Positions 23,929 through 34,174 of a DNA stretch of 47,710 bases are shown in pieces (within the stretch, counting starts at the first letter, position 1; each line of letters opens with the position of its first letter). The notes beneath the pieces are model-generated. The model was not told where the DNA came from, did no database searches, and worked only from the letters and a program-made list of their open reading frames with translations. The translations under genes and the position numbers were made by a program. Source of the DNA: Halobacteriales archaeon QH_6_64_20 (lineage in GTDB: Archaea > Halobacteriota > Halobacteria > Halobacteriales > Halococcaceae); the NCBI GenBank assembly GCA_003021235.1, contig PXQR01000011.1:1-47710 (forward strand), given 5' to 3'.

Positions 23929-26697
23929 CTACGCTTCGATGTCGATCGCCGGCCGGCCGGGCTTCGCGTTCGACGCGGTGTCTTCCTCGGCGTCGTCGCC
24001 GGCGCGAACCGTGACCGTCGCGTCGAACTCGCGTTCGATCAGCCACGTTGCCCGCCGGAGGGTCGCTTCCTCGCGGCCCGCCGACAGCGCCGGCGACAGC
24101 GATCGTCGCTCCGCCGCGAGGTCCTGGCCGTACTCCGCAGCGGCGTCGCCCTGCGCGCGGATCTCTTCGTTGGCCATGATCGCGCCGATGACGTTCTCCT
24201 CGGCGTCGGCTCCCAAGGCGATCTCTAGCGCACGATGCTTCCACGCGGGGGCGACGACGATCTCTACGTGCTCGGGATCGTCGATCCCGGCTACGTCGAC
24301 GATGTGCCGGACGTCCTCGCGGGTGTTTTCGATCAACCGGCGTTCCCGATCGTACCCGTCGGTATCTTCGTTCGGTGTCGGCCACGCCGCCTCGGCGAGC
24401 AGACCCTCGCCGTCGAGGCGGTCCCACAGTTCCTCACAGAGATGGGGCGCGATCGGTCCGAGCGCTTTCACGACAGTCACAAGCCCGCGCTCGACGATCG
24501 CGCGATCGGAGTCAGCGTAGTCGCGATACTGGGCCAACAGCCCGACCAGCGAACGGATCTCGCGTACCGCCCGGTTGAACCTGAAGTCCTCGTACTCCTC
24601 AGTGGCGCTTACGATCGTCGCGTCGATCTCGCGTTCGACGTACTCGTGAACGTCGCCCGTATCGGCTCCGTCACGGGCGTCGGAACCCGCTGTGTTGTCG
24701 GCGTCGTCGATTCCTCCTTTACCGTCCGCAATCGTCCCAATCACTCCGTGGAGGCGTGCGAGAAAGCCGTGACTCGACTCGACGCCTTCCTCGGTCCAGT
24801 CGAAGGCCGTCTCCGGCTGGGCGGCGCTCAGGATGAACAGCCGTGCGGTGTCCGCGCCGTATTCGTCGACGATCCGCTGGGGCGAGACGACGTTGCCCGT
24901 CGATTTCGACATCGTCTCGCCGTCGAGCTGGACCATCCCCTGCGCGAGGTAGTGCTCGAACGGTTCCTCGACGGAAAGCATATCGAGATCCGACAGCGCG
25001 CGCGTGACGAACCGGGAGTAAAGCAGGTGCAACACGGCGTGTTCGATCCCGCCGACGTAATGGTCGACCGGCATCCAGTCGCTCGCGCGTTCGGTGTCGA
25101 AAGGCAACTCATCGAGGTCGGGCGAGATATATCTCAGGTAATACCACGAGGAATCGACGAAGGTGTCCATCGTGTCCGTCTCTCGGCGTGCCGACCCGCC
25201 GCAGTCCGGACAGTCCGTCTCGCGCCAACTCTTCACCTCGTCGGCTTCGAGCGGGTTCCCGGTCGTCGGAACGAACTCCGGGAGCGTGACCGGGAGCCGT
25301 TCGTCGGGTATCGGGACGTACCCACAGTCGGGGCACTCGACCATCGGGATCGGGGTGCCCCAGTAGCGCTGGCGAGAGATGAGCCAGTCGCGAAGCCGGT
25401 ACTGGGTGTGGGCGGCGGCGCTCTCGATATCGGCGATCAGTTGCTCGCGGGCACTCGCGCTGTCGAGTCCGGAGTACTCGCCACTGTTTACGAGGACGCC
25501 GTCGGCGGTGAACGCGGCGTCGTTGACGTCGATCCCGTCCGTGTCCTCGATCCCGTTCGCGCCGTCTCCGTCGCTGTCGGCATTCTCACCGTCTCCGTTG
25601 CCCGCTTCGCGCTCCGGGGCGATGACCTGGCGGATCTCGATATCGTACTTCTCGGCGAACTCGTGATCGCGTTCGTCGTGGCCCGGTACGCCCATCAGCG
25701 CGCCCGTTCCGACGTCCGCGAGTACGAAGTCCGCGACGTAGACGGGGATCTCCTCGCCGGTAGCGGGGTTCTTTGCGTACGCGCCGGTGAACACGCCGCG
25801 CTTCTCCTCGTCTTCGGCACTGGAGTCGATTCGGGCTTTGAGGTCGTCGATCTCGCTACCCAACTCGGGATCGTCGGCGACGAGGGTAGAAGTCAGAGAG
25901 TGGCCCGGCGCGAGCGCAAAGAAGGTCGCTCCGACGACCGTATCGAGCCGAGTGGTAAAGACCTCGACGGGCTCGCCCTCGATCACGAACTCGACGGTCG
26001 CGCCGTCCTGGCGACCGATCCAGTTGCGTTGCATTTCCCTGACGTTCGCCGGCCACTCGTCCAAGTCGTCGATGCCTTCGAGCAGTTCCTCGGCGTACTC
26101 CGTAATCCGCAGGAACCACTGATCGAGGTCGCGTTGCTCGACGAGCGTGCCACATCGCCAGCAGTGTTCGTCCTCGCCTTCGACCTGCTCGTCGGCCAGC
26201 ACGGTCTCACAGGACGGACACCAGTTGACGGTCGCTTCTCGGCGGTCGACGAGGCCGTTCTCGTACAGGTGCTTGAACAGCCACTGGTTCCAACGGTAGT
26301 ACCCGGGGTCACAGGTCGTCACTTCACGACGCCAGTCGTAGCCGAAACCCAGATCGTGCAGCTGGCCGCGCATGCGCTCGATACATTCGAGCGTCCACTC
26401 TCGGGGGTTGGTCTCACGTTCGATCGCGGCGTTCTCCGCGGGGAGGCCGAACGCGTCCCATCCCATCGGGTGAAGCACCTCGTTGCCCTGCATACGCTCG
26501 AAGCGCGCGAAGGCATCGGTAATAGTGTAATTGCGGACGTGACCCATATGGAGTTCGCCCGACGGATAGGGGAACATCCCGAGGACGTAGGTCGGGTCGG
26601 TCGCGTCGTCGGGCGTGGCGAAGACATCCGCTTCCCGCCACGCGCGTTGGGCGCGCTGTTCTACTGCCGTGTGATCGTATCGGTGGGGCTGTTGCAT
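23929..26697 (-). CDS. leuS: Leucyl-tRNA synthetase
   Basis: A 922-residue class I synthetase charging tRNA-Leu. The HIGH motif is HMGH at residues 50-53 ([15 protein letters not shown]) and the KMSKS motif appears as ETMSKSTGN. Zinc-site pairs occur in CPSC...CWRC and CPDC...CPDC. The HMGH context and the domain order are of bacterial type, which is known for haloarchaeal LeuRS and implies an old transfer from bacteria. The CP1 editing domain carries an acidic Gly/Asp/Asn insertion ([17 protein letters not shown]), a halophile-style linker. The ATG at 26697 is chosen; the frame runs 165 nt further upstream without similarity. Confidence 0.96.
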   Translation of the reverse strand: MQQPHRYDHTAVEQRAQRAWREADVFATPDDATDPTYVLGMFPYPSGELHMGHVRNYTITDAFARFERMQGNEVLHPMGWDAFGLPAENAAIERETNPREWTLECIERMRGQLHDLGFGYDWRREVTTCDPGYYRWNQWLFKHLYENGLVDRREATVNWCPSCETVLADEQVEGEDEHCWRCGTLVEQRDLDQWFLRITEYAEELLEGIDDLDEWPANVREMQRNWIGRQDGATVEFVIEGEPVEVFTTRLDTVVGATFFALAPGHSLTSTLVADDPELGSEIDDLKARIDSSAEDEEKRGVFTGAYAKNPATGEEIPVYVADFVLADVGTGALMGVPGHDERDHEFAEKYDIEIRQVIAPEREAGNGDGENADSDGDGANGIEDTDGIDVNDAAFTADGVLVNSGEYSGLDSASAREQLIADIESAAAHTQYRLRDWLISRQRYWGTPIPMVECPDCGYVPIPDERLPVTLPEFVPTTGNPLEADEVKSWRETDCPDCGGSARRETDTMDTFVDSSWYYLRYISPDLDELPFDTERASDWMPVDHYVGGIEHAVLHLLYSRFVTRALSDLDMLSVEEPFEHYLAQGMVQLDGETMSKSTGNVVSPQRIVDEYGADTARLFILSAAQPETAFDWTEEGVESSHGFLARLHGVIGTIADGKGGIDDADNTAGSDARDGADTGDVHEYVEREIDATIVSATEEYEDFRFNRAVREIRSLVGLLAQYRDYADSDRAIVERGLVTVVKALGPIAPHLCEELWDRLDGEGLLAEAAWPTPNEDTDGYDRERRLIENTREDVRHIVDVAGIDDPEHVEIVVAPAWKHRALEIALGADAEENVIGAIMANEEIRAQGDAAAEYGQDLAAERRSLSPALSAGREEATLRRATWLIEREFDATVTVRAGDDAEEDTASNAKPGRPAIDIEA

Positions 26698-26849
26698 ATG
26701 CGTCGTCGTTGGTGATCGTTGTGGATCGATCCCTCTATACGTTGTTATCCACCGACCAGCCGGATAGTAAGGGTCGTATCGTAACGACCCTTCTACCGTA
26801 CTCCCTGTAGGCCGCGAACGATTTGGCCCCGCAGTGCTTGTAGGCCGAT

Positions 26850-27068
26850 ATGAGCCGATCACAGGGCGACGATCCCGGAGCGGTAGAGAAAGTACTTAGA
26901 ACGGTGATGCCCGGTTCCAAGGGCCACCGGGATACCAGCATGGACACCATCGGCTAGGTGATCCTTCTCGGCGTCGTCGTTCTATTGCCGCTGATACCGA
27001 TCGTTCTCGTCGGTTGGCTCGGGTTGAAGATCGTCGGGTTCGTCCGCCGGAACGTCCTCGGCGACTGA
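26850..27068 (+). pseudogene. Small DUF7535-like membrane protein interrupted by an amber stop
   Basis: One frame from the ATG at 26850 to the TGA at 27066-27068 would encode 72 residues: a hydrophilic start ([20 protein letters not shown]), then MDTIG, a TAG at 26955-26957, then VILLGVVVLLPLIPIVLVGW and KIVGFVRRN. Related small haloarchaeal membrane proteins have GYVI at this place, so the TAG replaces a Tyr codon. A GTG directly after the stop could restart a 36-residue membrane peptide. TAG is used as an ordinary terminator elsewhere in the window, so stop readthrough is not expected. Confidence 0.65.
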
Positions 27069-27190
27069 GAACTCCGACTACCGGGTCGGCCGGCCAATGA
27101 GCCGTCGCTACCGATGATCGACCGGGAACGCCGATCGGCGGACCGGCGGTCGAACGGACCTCGTCGAGCGATCGCAACCGCGATTCGGGC

Positions 27191-28186
27191 CTATCGAGGC
27201 CCGGTGCCGACGAGGTCGAACCCCACACCGTTGTCGTTCTCGCGGGCGTGTTCGTAGACGACGTGTGCGGCGGCGACGTCCTGGATCGCGAGCCCCGTCG
27301 AGTCGAAGACCGAAACCCGGTCGTCGTCCGTTCGGCCGTCGCGCTTCCCGACGACGATCTCGCCGATCGCCGCGTCGATGTCCGACTCGTCGATCAAGCC
27401 TTCTTTCCAGGCGATCGAGATCTCGCCCGAATGGGTGGTCTGGTCGTAGTCGTCGATCACGAGTTTCGCTTCGGTGAGGATCGCCGGGTCGAGTTCCTGT
27501 TTGTCCGCCGCGTCGGCTCCCATCGCGTTGATATGGGTGCCCTCACCTACGTCGTTGGCCGCGACGATCGGCTCGGTACTTGGGGTAATGGTAGAAAGGA
27601 CGTCACACGAGGCAGCTTCGCCTACCGATCCCGCCCGCACCGAAAAGTCCTCTTCGAAGGCCTCGACGAAGGCCGCGACACGCTCGTCGTCGAGGTCACA
27701 GATCACGACCTCCTCGATCGGACGAATAGTCGAAATAGCTTCCAACTGGGTGTACGCCTGGACCCCAGCGCCGACCAGCCCCAAACTGTTCGCGTTCTCG
27801 ATCGCGAGGTGATCGGTGGCGACGGCGGCCGCTGCCCCTGTTCGTTTCATCGTGAGTTCGGTGCCGTCCATGATCGCGAGCGGGAACGCGTTGCGAGGGT
27901 CCGAATAGATCACCGTCCCGAGCACGGAGGGCAGGTCGTACTCGTCGGGGTTGTCGGGGTGGACGTTGACCCACTTGATCCCCGCCGCGTCCCAGTCGCC
28001 CGCGTCCATGTACGCGGGCATAGACCGGAAGTCACCGTTGTACCGGGGCAGATCGATATAGGATTTGGCGGGCATCACGGCGTCGCCGCGCTCGTACGCC
28101 TCGAAGGCTTCGCCGACCGCGCCGACGAGTTCGTTCATAGGCGTGTTCTCGTCGACCGCCTCGCGGTCCAGTAGCAGGGTTTCCAT
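27191..28186 (-). CDS. Ornithine cyclodeaminase/archaeal alanine dehydrogenase family
   Basis: A 331-residue member of the ornithine cyclodeaminase/mu-crystallin family. The NAD site is LGLVGAGVQAYTQLEAI near the middle; MKRTGAAAAVATDHLA and the Asp in NAMGADAADKQELD match the substrate and catalytic regions. Family members include proline-forming ornithine cyclodeaminase and the archaeal alanine dehydrogenase, and sequence alone does not separate them here. It is a single gene with no pathway neighbours. Confidence 0.88.
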   Translation of the reverse strand: METLLLDREAVDENTPMNELVGAVGEAFEAYERGDAVMPAKSYIDLPRYNGDFRSMPAYMDAGDWDAAGIKWVNVHPDNPDEYDLPSVLGTVIYSDPRNAFPLAIMDGTELTMKRTGAAAAVATDHLAIENANSLGLVGAGVQAYTQLEAISTIRPIEEVVICDLDDERVAAFVEAFEEDFSVRAGSVGEAASCDVLSTITPSTEPIVAANDVGEGTHINAMGADAADKQELDPAILTEAKLVIDDYDQTTHSGEISIAWKEGLIDESDIDAAIGEIVVGKRDGRTDDDRVSVFDSTGLAIQDVAAAHVVYEHARENDNGVGFDLVGTGPR

Positions 28187-28336
28187 ACCGACCGGTCGCC
28201 CGCGGGCGACCTTAATTCCACCTACGCGCGCTCGGAGTTCTCATCGTTCTCGTTCTCCGTGTCACGAAGCCTCGCGTCGCCGCTTCCCGCGAGAAATCGG
28301 GTTCGGTGAGGTCGGATCATCCGAGCGCGACGAGGA
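28187..28336. other. Intergenic, no gene seen
   Basis: A short GC-rich stretch between the cyclodeaminase start and dispersed repeat B, presumably holding the cyclodeaminase promoter; I see no conserved frame. A further 48 bp gap (28852-28899) after the repeat contains a TCTTAC element near 28872 suited to leaderless expression of the lipoprotein gene at 28900. Confidence 0.4.
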
Positions 28337-28851
28337 CAGTGCTACCTTGCGCAGTTGCTCGCCGAACAACCGCCAGGGGTGGGGGACTGAAAGGGGCTAA
28401 CCACTGGCTTACGGCTACGCCGTTCGCCATTCGAGGCGCTCCGTGCCTCGCTTTCGGCGAACCCCGGTGACGGAAGGACCGCAGACCGAAGGCCGAGGAC
28501 CATGGTTCGAAAGACGCGTCGCATCTTTCGTCATCACAAAAGGTGCGATAGTACTAGTCGCAACCTGTAGGTGCTGCTGAGAGTGGCTCAGACGTGAGAC
28601 ATACTGAGACGACAATCAGCAGCTGAAGGCCGTACTCAAAGGCTAGGTCGATCACTAAAGCGCCCTTTGAACGACAGCGAGCCGCGGGATTCTCGCGAGC
28701 GAACGCAGTGAGCGAGTGAGAGTTCGGACGTCGCAGCCCGCACAGCGACCGGCGGGAGCGAGCAGGACCGCCTTCCATAAGCCGAGCGTGTCGGGGGCTT
28801 TCGACCGTTCTGTACCACTCCTCTGTCTCATTGTCGCTAACTTAACACCGC
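28337..28851. repeat. Dispersed non-coding repeat, copy B
   Basis: Its ends match copy A at 9071-9394: the left end has TACCTTGCGCAGTTGCTCGC, CGAACAACCGCCAGGGG and ACTGAAA, and the right end has AGCCGAGCGTGTCGGGGG, TTCTGTACCAC and TCTGTCTCATTGTCGCTAAC. The interior is about 190 bp longer than in A and contains stem-like segments (for instance around GAACGCAGTGAGCGAGTGAG). No transposase frame is present. It sits just upstream of three tandem lipoprotein genes. Confidence 0.6.
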
Positions 28852-28899
28852 AGCGAGAGCCACCGAAGAGTCTTACTGCGAGGTGTCGTTGGTAGCCCA

Positions 28900-29809
28900 A
28901 TGGGACGGCCGATCGGCGCCTGTTTACTCGCCTGTCTACTCGTCCTAGCGGGCTGTAGCGGGTTCAGCGGTGCAGGTCCCGATAGCGGGGGAAGCGACGC
29001 CTCGCGCGCGAACGTCACGCCGGCACCGGTGCCGGCGGTCGACACCCCGGAGCGACTCGCGCCGGGGCTCACGGCCGACGGGGTAACGAACGCGAGCGCG
29101 CTCGCCGACGCCCACGACGCGGCCGTTCGGCACTACCGGTACGGTTCGCGTCGGACGGAACGGAACGGCATACGCCGCGCGCTACGAGTTCACCGGCCGG
29201 CCGTTATGGCTCGACCCCGACAGCCCCGACATCGTTCGGACCGGTTACTACTGGTCCGCCGGCGAGCGGACGCTCCGGACGGTTGCGTTCGCCAACGAAA
29301 CGACCCGGTACGAGGACCTCTCAGCGGCGCTCGGCGCGTCGGTCCGCCGGTCGCTCACGCGTCCGGGCCAGGAGTACGAACGGCTACTAGAGGACACCGA
29401 AACGCGCGTCATCGCCCGGACGACACGGAACGGGAGGGAACTGTACGTCGTCGAAGCGTCCGGGATGACCTCGCAGTACTTCAGCTGGTATCGAGGGTTC
29501 GAGAACCCGCGCGACGCCACGATGCAGCTCCTCGTCGACGAGCGGGGCGTGGTGCGTCGCCATCGCTTCGCGTACACCGCGACGATCGAGGCGACCGCGA
29601 CCGTCCGCATCGTCGAGCGGGTTCGCTACACGGACCTCGGGAACACGACGGTAGAACGCCCGCCGTGGTACGACGAGGCGCTCCGCGCGACGAACGGAAC
29701 GGACGTCGGGGACGCGAACACGACCGCGACCACGAGTGCGAGCATTGACGCGAGTACGAGTACCGACACGAGTGTAACACGGACCCGAGTGACGGTAGCA
29801 GGCAAGTAG
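28900..29809 (+). pseudogene. DUF7537-like lipoprotein, copy 1, frameshifted
   Basis: The first frame gives a lipoprotein signal peptide (ACLLACLLVLAGCSGFSG, lipid-anchor Cys19) and the usual APVPAV...APGLTADGVTNASALADAHD lead-in. Near 29130-29145 the reading must move by one base, after which GTVRVGRNGTAYAARYEFTG, YYWSAGERTLRTVAF and DATMQLLVDERGVVRRHRF run unbroken to the stop at 29807-29809. One indel thus separates anchor and body. The intact form would be about 300 residues. It is the first of three tandem paralogues in one direction. Confidence 0.72.
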
Positions 29810-29835
29810 CCGGCGAACCGACGGCAAGGAATGAC

Positions 29836-30996
29836 ATGGGACGACTCCACGCTTCGGCGTTAGTTCTCGCTTGCGTGCTCGTACTGGCCGGGTGTAGCGG
29901 CTTTACCGGTGGCGGGCCGGGAAACGATGGCCGCGACGGCCCGAACCCATCGAGGACCGTCACGCCGGCACCGGTCCCAACGACCGGGCCGACGGCGACG
30001 CCCGGCCCGCGTATCGCGCCGGGACTCGCGACGACAGGTGTGGTGAACGCGAGCGCGCTCGCCGACGCCCACGAGGCACGCCTCGAAGACGCCTCACTGA
30101 CGCTCTCACGGACGACGACCTATCGCTACGGAAGCGGCGAGATCGCCCGACGGGAAAGGGTCACGACGCAGGTCGGTGTGGACGGCGAGCGGCTTCGAGT
30201 CGTCGAGCACCGACCCCTTCCGACCGCCTCGACCGGTTCGACGACCTCGACGGAAGCAACGACACCGACGGAAGCGCCGGCGGGAGGGGGAAGCGACCGG
30301 CGTACCGTGGTTCGGGAGGTGTACTGGTTCGGTTCGAATCGTTCGGTGCGGGCGATCACGTACACGAACGGAACGACGGCCTACCGTAGCGCGTCCCCCA
30401 GGAACCTTACCCAGGGCCGGCGCTCGATCGTCATTACCGAGGCGACGCGGATCGCTGCGCTCGCCGGTGGGTTCGAGACGCGCGTCCGACGCACCGGCGA
30501 GGAGGACGACCCTCGCTATCGGGTCGTATCGACCGGCGACGCCGATGAGAACGATCGGACGAGGCCTACGGGGTTCGCCTCGGTATCGAGCTTTCGAATG
30601 ACCGTCACTCCGGCGGGATCGGTCGGCGAGTACCGTCTCGTCCGCCGGCTGACCGTCCAACGCCAAGGGAAGCCGACCGAGATCGTCACACGCGTCCGCT
30701 ACACCGACGTCGGGACGACGACCGTTTCGCGCCCGTCGTGGTACGACGACGCGCTCCATGAGACGAACGGCGCGCGGGCCGAGAACACGAACACCACGGG
30801 GGAGGCGACGACGCGTGCGGCGAACGAGCATGGACGAGTTCGGGAGGTCCACGGAGACGGTTCGCTCGCGTTCCGTGACGCCGACGTTGCTCCGTGCCGA
30901 AGGACTTTGCCATCGCGCGGACAAGCCGACGACGATGCGTCGCGTAGCCCTCTCACCGCTGGTTCTCGCCTGTGTGCTCCTCCTCGCGGGCTGTAG
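29836..30996 (+). CDS. DUF7537-like lipoprotein, copy 2
   Basis: A 386-residue predicted lipoprotein. The signal MGRLHASALVLACVLVLAGC ends in the lipid-anchor Cys20; a Thr/Pro-rich spacer follows, then the family pattern APGLATTGVVNASALADAHE, REVYWFGSNRSVRAI and VTRVRYTDVGTTTVSRPSWYDDAL. After the last conserved block the frame continues past the expected end and overlaps the signal-peptide region of copy 3 by 62 nt, so the native stop may have been lost to an indel. It is cell-surface anchored, with unknown function. Confidence 0.8.
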   Translation: MGRLHASALVLACVLVLAGCSGFTGGGPGNDGRDGPNPSRTVTPAPVPTTGPTATPGPRIAPGLATTGVVNASALADAHEARLEDASLTLSRTTTYRYGSGEIARRERVTTQVGVDGERLRVVEHRPLPTASTGSTTSTEATTPTEAPAGGGSDRRTVVREVYWFGSNRSVRAITYTNGTTAYRSASPRNLTQGRRSIVITEATRIAALAGGFETRVRRTGEEDDPRYRVVSTGDADENDRTRPTGFASVSSFRMTVTPAGSVGEYRLVRRLTVQRQGKPTEIVTRVRYTDVGTTTVSRPSWYDDALHETNGARAENTNTTGEATTRAANEHGRVREVHGDGSLAFRDADVAPCRRTLPSRGQADDDASRSPLTAGSRLCAPPRGL

Positions 30997-32035
30997 CGGC
31001 TTCGCGGGCGATGGGGCCGGGGCCGACGGCGGTGCCGGGGTTGAGCCGATGGGCGGAGGAGCCGGCGGCGGGTCGGGAGTGAACGTTACGCCCGCGCCGG
31101 TTCCGGCGGTCGAACGGACCGAGAGCGCGCGATCGGTCGCGCCGGGGGTCACGGCTACGGGGGTCTCCGATCCCGATTCGTTGCTCTCGGCTCATCGATC
31201 GGCACTCGCCGAAACCGCTTATACCGTTCGCGCGGTCGTGAACGCGACGTATCCGAACGGAACGACCTACTATCGCTCCGCGGCGACGACGCGAGTTACC
31301 GAACGAAGGGAGCGCTACTACTACGCCGGCCGGTTCGCTCGCCCCGAGGGATCGGCGAACGCGCTGGTGCGCTACGAGAGCTGGTCGAACGGCCGGGTGA
31401 TCCTGACCGCCGCGACGAGACGGAACAACGGGACGGCCGCCGCGAACGCGACCGCCGGCGGGGGAGCGGCTGACGACGGGGCGACCGACAGCGCAACGGC
31501 CGGTCGGAGTTCGGCGACCAGCGGGAACACGACCTACAGGGCGATCCCGGCCGAGTACGAGCGCAACGCCGGCATCTACGGTCCACCACGCTACGGCGAG
31601 CGGATCGAAGTGCCGGTCAGCGTCGCCGAGACCGCCGTTCGCGATCGGACGGATACCGTCGGGGCCACCTACTATTTCGTCTCGCTCACGAGCGTTCGTG
31701 ATCCGAGCGCGCTCGCTAGCGCTCGCTTTCGGAACGTGCGGAACGCGAGCGGGTGGTTTCTCGTTAGCCCGCAGGGGTTCGTACGTCAGTATCGACTGGT
31801 CTTCACGGCAACGACACGGAACGAGAACACCGTCCGCGTCGTCGAGTCGATCGAGTACTCGAACGTCGGATTGACGACCGTAGAACGCCCCTCGTGGTAC
31901 GACGAGGCGACTAATCGAACGAACGCGACGGCCGGCGCGACGACGAACACGACTACCGAAACGAGTTCGAACACGTCGGCGGTAAACGATCGGGCGGTAG
32001 TGAGCCGAACCTATCCGTGTTCCGTACCCAGCTGA
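30935..32035 (+). CDS. DUF7537-like lipoprotein, copy 3
   Basis: A 366-residue paralogue of the two preceding genes. It begins MRRVALSPLVLACVLLLAGC (anchor Cys20), continues with a Gly-rich spacer, APVPAVERTESARSVAPGVT and LLSAHRSALAETAYTVR, and ends after VVESIEYSNVGLTTVERPSW and a Thr/Asn-rich tail. The ATG at 30935 is chosen because the signal peptide starts there and an ACTTTGCC element lies about 28 bp upstream. The longer upstream frame is the out-of-frame tail of copy 2. A T-rich stretch (32100-32117) after the gene may terminate transcription. Confidence 0.85.
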   Translation: MRRVALSPLVLACVLLLAGCSGFAGDGAGADGGAGVEPMGGGAGGGSGVNVTPAPVPAVERTESARSVAPGVTATGVSDPDSLLSAHRSALAETAYTVRAVVNATYPNGTTYYRSAATTRVTERRERYYYAGRFARPEGSANALVRYESWSNGRVILTAATRRNNGTAAANATAGGGAADDGATDSATAGRSSATSGNTTYRAIPAEYERNAGIYGPPRYGERIEVPVSVAETAVRDRTDTVGATYYFVSLTSVRDPSALASARFRNVRNASGWFLVSPQGFVRQYRLVFTATTRNENTVRVVESIEYSNVGLTTVERPSWYDEATNRTNATAGATTNTTTETSSNTSAVNDRAVVSRTYPCSVPS

Positions 32036-32153
32036 AACTCGAATTACCGTCTGCAGTAGCAAGTACGCTCAGCGCGAGCGAGCCGGAGACGAGCGAGCGT
32101 TTTTTGTGGAGATTTTTGCTGAGCCCGCAACGAACGACTGCAGGGAGGGAGTA

Positions 32154-32174
32154 AGGACCTCGTTAAAAAGTCCT
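32154..32174 (-). terminator. Candidate terminator of the thermosome gene
   Basis: AGGAC...GTCCT is a 5-bp inverted repeat around a loop that reads TTTTTAACG in the thermosome direction, directly at and after its TAG stop. Archaeal termination relies mainly on T-runs, so the loop T5 may be the active part. Confidence 0.4.
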
Positions 32175-33849
32175 ATGTCATCCCGCCCATCCCGCCCATC
32201 CCGCCCATGCCACCCATACCGCCGGGCGCGCCACCGGGTGCGCCGCCCTCGTCGCCGCCTTCGGTCGACAGATCGCCCGCGGCGATGATGTCGTCGATCT
32301 TCAAGACGAGGTTCGCGGCCTCGGCGGCACTGGAGATCGCTTGGGCCTTCGCGTGGGCGGGTTCGACGATGCCGGCCTCGAAGGTGTCCTCGACCTCGCC
32401 GGAGAGGACGTCGAGCCCGGCACGCTTCTCACCGTCGTCGTGTGCGGCCCGGAGGTCGACGAGCGTGTCGACCGGATCGAGGCCGGCGTTCTCCGCGAGC
32501 ACGCGGGGCACGAGTTCGAAGGCGTCGGCGAAGGCTTCTACTGCCAACTGCTCGCGGCCCTCGACGCCGTCGGCGTACCCGCGAAGCCGACGGGCGAGTT
32601 CGACCTCGACCGCGCCGCCGCCGGCGAGCACGCGACCGTCGGCGACCGTCTGGGAGACCACGTCGAGCGCGTCGGTGATTCCCCGTTCGAGCTCGTCGAC
32701 CACGTGGTCGGTCGAACCCCGGAGCAGGAGGGTCACGCCGTGGGACTCCTCGCCCTCGCCTTCGACGTAGAACAGCTCGTCGGCGTCGTCCCGGCGAACC
32801 GAGCCGTGCCCGAGATCGTCTTCGCTCGCCGAATCGAGATCCGAAACGATCCGCGCGCCGAGGACCTCGCTCAGGAACTCCATGTCGGATTTCTTCGCCC
32901 GGCGCACGGCCAGGATACCCTTCTTCGCGAGGAAGTGCTGGGCGAGGTCGTCGATGCCCTTCTGACAGAACACTACATTGGCGCCGGCGTCTTCGATCCG
33001 CTCGACCTTCTCGCGCAGTTGGCTGTCCTCTTGGTCGAGGAAGTCCTGGAGCTGGTCGGGGCTCGACAGCGAGATCTCGGCACTAGCTTCTGCCTCTTCG
33101 ACCTCGATGGGCTCGCCCAACAGCATGACGGAGGCGTCCTCGACGTCGGTTGGCATATCGTCGTGTACCGGGTCCTTCGAGACCACCGCGCCGTCGAGTA
33201 GTTCCGAATCGTCCGCCGAGCCGCCGGTCTGGGTTTCGATGTTCGCGTATTCGAGGTCGACGACGTTCTCGTCGTCGTCGCTCTCGACGGTCACTGCCTG
33301 GACCGCCTCGATGATGAGTTCCGCGAGGTGTTCTTTGTTGACCTCCGCGCCCTTGCCGGTCATCGAGGTTTCCGCGACACTCCTGAGAACCTCGGTGTCG
33401 TCGGTATCGACGTTCTCGGCGATGTCGTTGGCCTCTTCCCGGGCCTGCTCGGCGGCGAGGGTGAACCCGCGGATGATCGCCGTCGGGTGGATCTCCTGCT
33501 CGATGAGGTCCTCGGCGTTTTTGAGCAACTCGCCGGCGAGCGCGACCGCGGTAGTAGTACCGTCGCCGGCCTCGTCCTCCTGGGTTTCTGCGACTTCGAC
33601 GATCATCTCGGCGGTCGGGTTGTCGATGTCCATCTCCTTGAGGATGGTAACGCCGTCGTTGGTGATGGTGACGTCGCCCATCGAGTCGACGAGCATCTTG
33701 TCCATCCCCTTCGGACCCAGAGTGGTGCGGACGGCCTGGGCGACCGCACGGGCGGCGGAGATGTTGTGTTCTTGGGCGTCCTCGTCCTGTACCCGCTGGC
33801 TGTCGTCGCCGAGAATGATCATCGGCTGGCTTCGCATTCGCTGGCTCAT
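32173..33849 (-). CDS. Thermosome (group II chaperonin) subunit
   Basis: A 558-residue ATP-dependent chaperonin subunit that builds the double-ring thermosome. The core motifs include TTLGPKGMDKMLVDS, ITNDGVTILKEMDI and EAGDGTTTAVALAGELL around the ATP site. The C-terminus is the GGM-repeat tail of haloarchaeal thermosomes. Which paralogue (alpha, beta or gamma) it is cannot be said from the window alone. A very strong TATA element lies about 30 bp before the ATG, so expression should be high and the transcript nearly leaderless. Confidence 0.97.
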   Translation of the reverse strand: MSQRMRSQPMIILGDDSQRVQDEDAQEHNISAARAVAQAVRTTLGPKGMDKMLVDSMGDVTITNDGVTILKEMDIDNPTAEMIVEVAETQEDEAGDGTTTAVALAGELLKNAEDLIEQEIHPTAIIRGFTLAAEQAREEANDIAENVDTDDTEVLRSVAETSMTGKGAEVNKEHLAELIIEAVQAVTVESDDDENVVDLEYANIETQTGGSADDSELLDGAVVSKDPVHDDMPTDVEDASVMLLGEPIEVEEAEASAEISLSSPDQLQDFLDQEDSQLREKVERIEDAGANVVFCQKGIDDLAQHFLAKKGILAVRRAKKSDMEFLSEVLGARIVSDLDSASEDDLGHGSVRRDDADELFYVEGEGEESHGVTLLLRGSTDHVVDELERGITDALDVVSQTVADGRVLAGGGAVEVELARRLRGYADGVEGREQLAVEAFADAFELVPRVLAENAGLDPVDTLVDLRAAHDDGEKRAGLDVLSGEVEDTFEAGIVEPAHAKAQAISSAAEAANLVLKIDDIIAAGDLSTEGGDEGGAPGGAPGGMGGMGGMGGMGGMT

Positions 33850-33875
33850 GGTCAGGGAGTGATTGAATACGCTTC

Positions 33876-33885
33876 TATATAAAAA
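33876..33885 (-). promoter_or_regulatory. Strong TATA box of the thermosome gene
   Basis: Reading leftward the element is TTTTTATATA, centred about 30 bp before the ATG at 33849, preceded by GCAT-type sequence as a possible BRE. The position implies a leader of zero to a few bases. Confidence 0.75.
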
Positions 33886-34162
33886 TGCGTGTTCCGTGCC
33901 GCATCCTGGAACGACGATGCTAGTCGGAATCGAGCGTACGAATCGTCGAGACAGCTTTCACGGATCGATCCAGGATGGAACTACGTAGCGATAACACGTG
34001 ACACGGATCGGCGTTCAACGAGCGTTTATATGTGTTCGTGGCCGGAACCGACACGGTGGGATGCTCGGGTCGATCCGGTTCCGACCGATCGCGATCGCAC
34101 CGAGGCCGGCGCGTCACGGGATCGACGGTCGGCCGAACACGGCGGTGATGAACTCGGGCCGT

Positions 34163-34169
34163 GAGGTGA
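34163..34169 (+). promoter_or_regulatory. Shine-Dalgarno site fixing the start at 34175
   Basis: GAGGTGA is fully complementary to the 3' end of the 16S rRNA in this window (TCACCTCC) and ends 5 nt before the ATG at 34175. It decides that start over upstream in-frame ATGs at 34060 and 34150. A strong TATA box (TTTATATG, around 34025-34031) lies far enough upstream to give a leadered mRNA. Confidence 0.7.
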
Positions 34170-34174
34170 CGTAC

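Noticed and set aside
24235-26715. An 826-codon ORF antisense to leuS
   Set aside because: It mirrors the leuS codon pattern on the other strand, has no domain signatures, and is typical of high-GC haloarchaeal shadows.
26955-26957. Pyrrolysine or other recoding at the in-frame TAG
   Set aside because: TAG serves as a normal stop for several genes here (for example 8671 and the thermosome), and no recoding machinery is seen.
29130-29145. Programmed frameshifting in the first lipoprotein gene
   Set aside because: No slippery sequence or conserved structure is evident, and paralogue 3 is encoded in one frame.
33328-33882. Plus-strand ORFs opposite the thermosome
   Set aside because: They are shadows of a clearly coding minus strand with a strong promoter.
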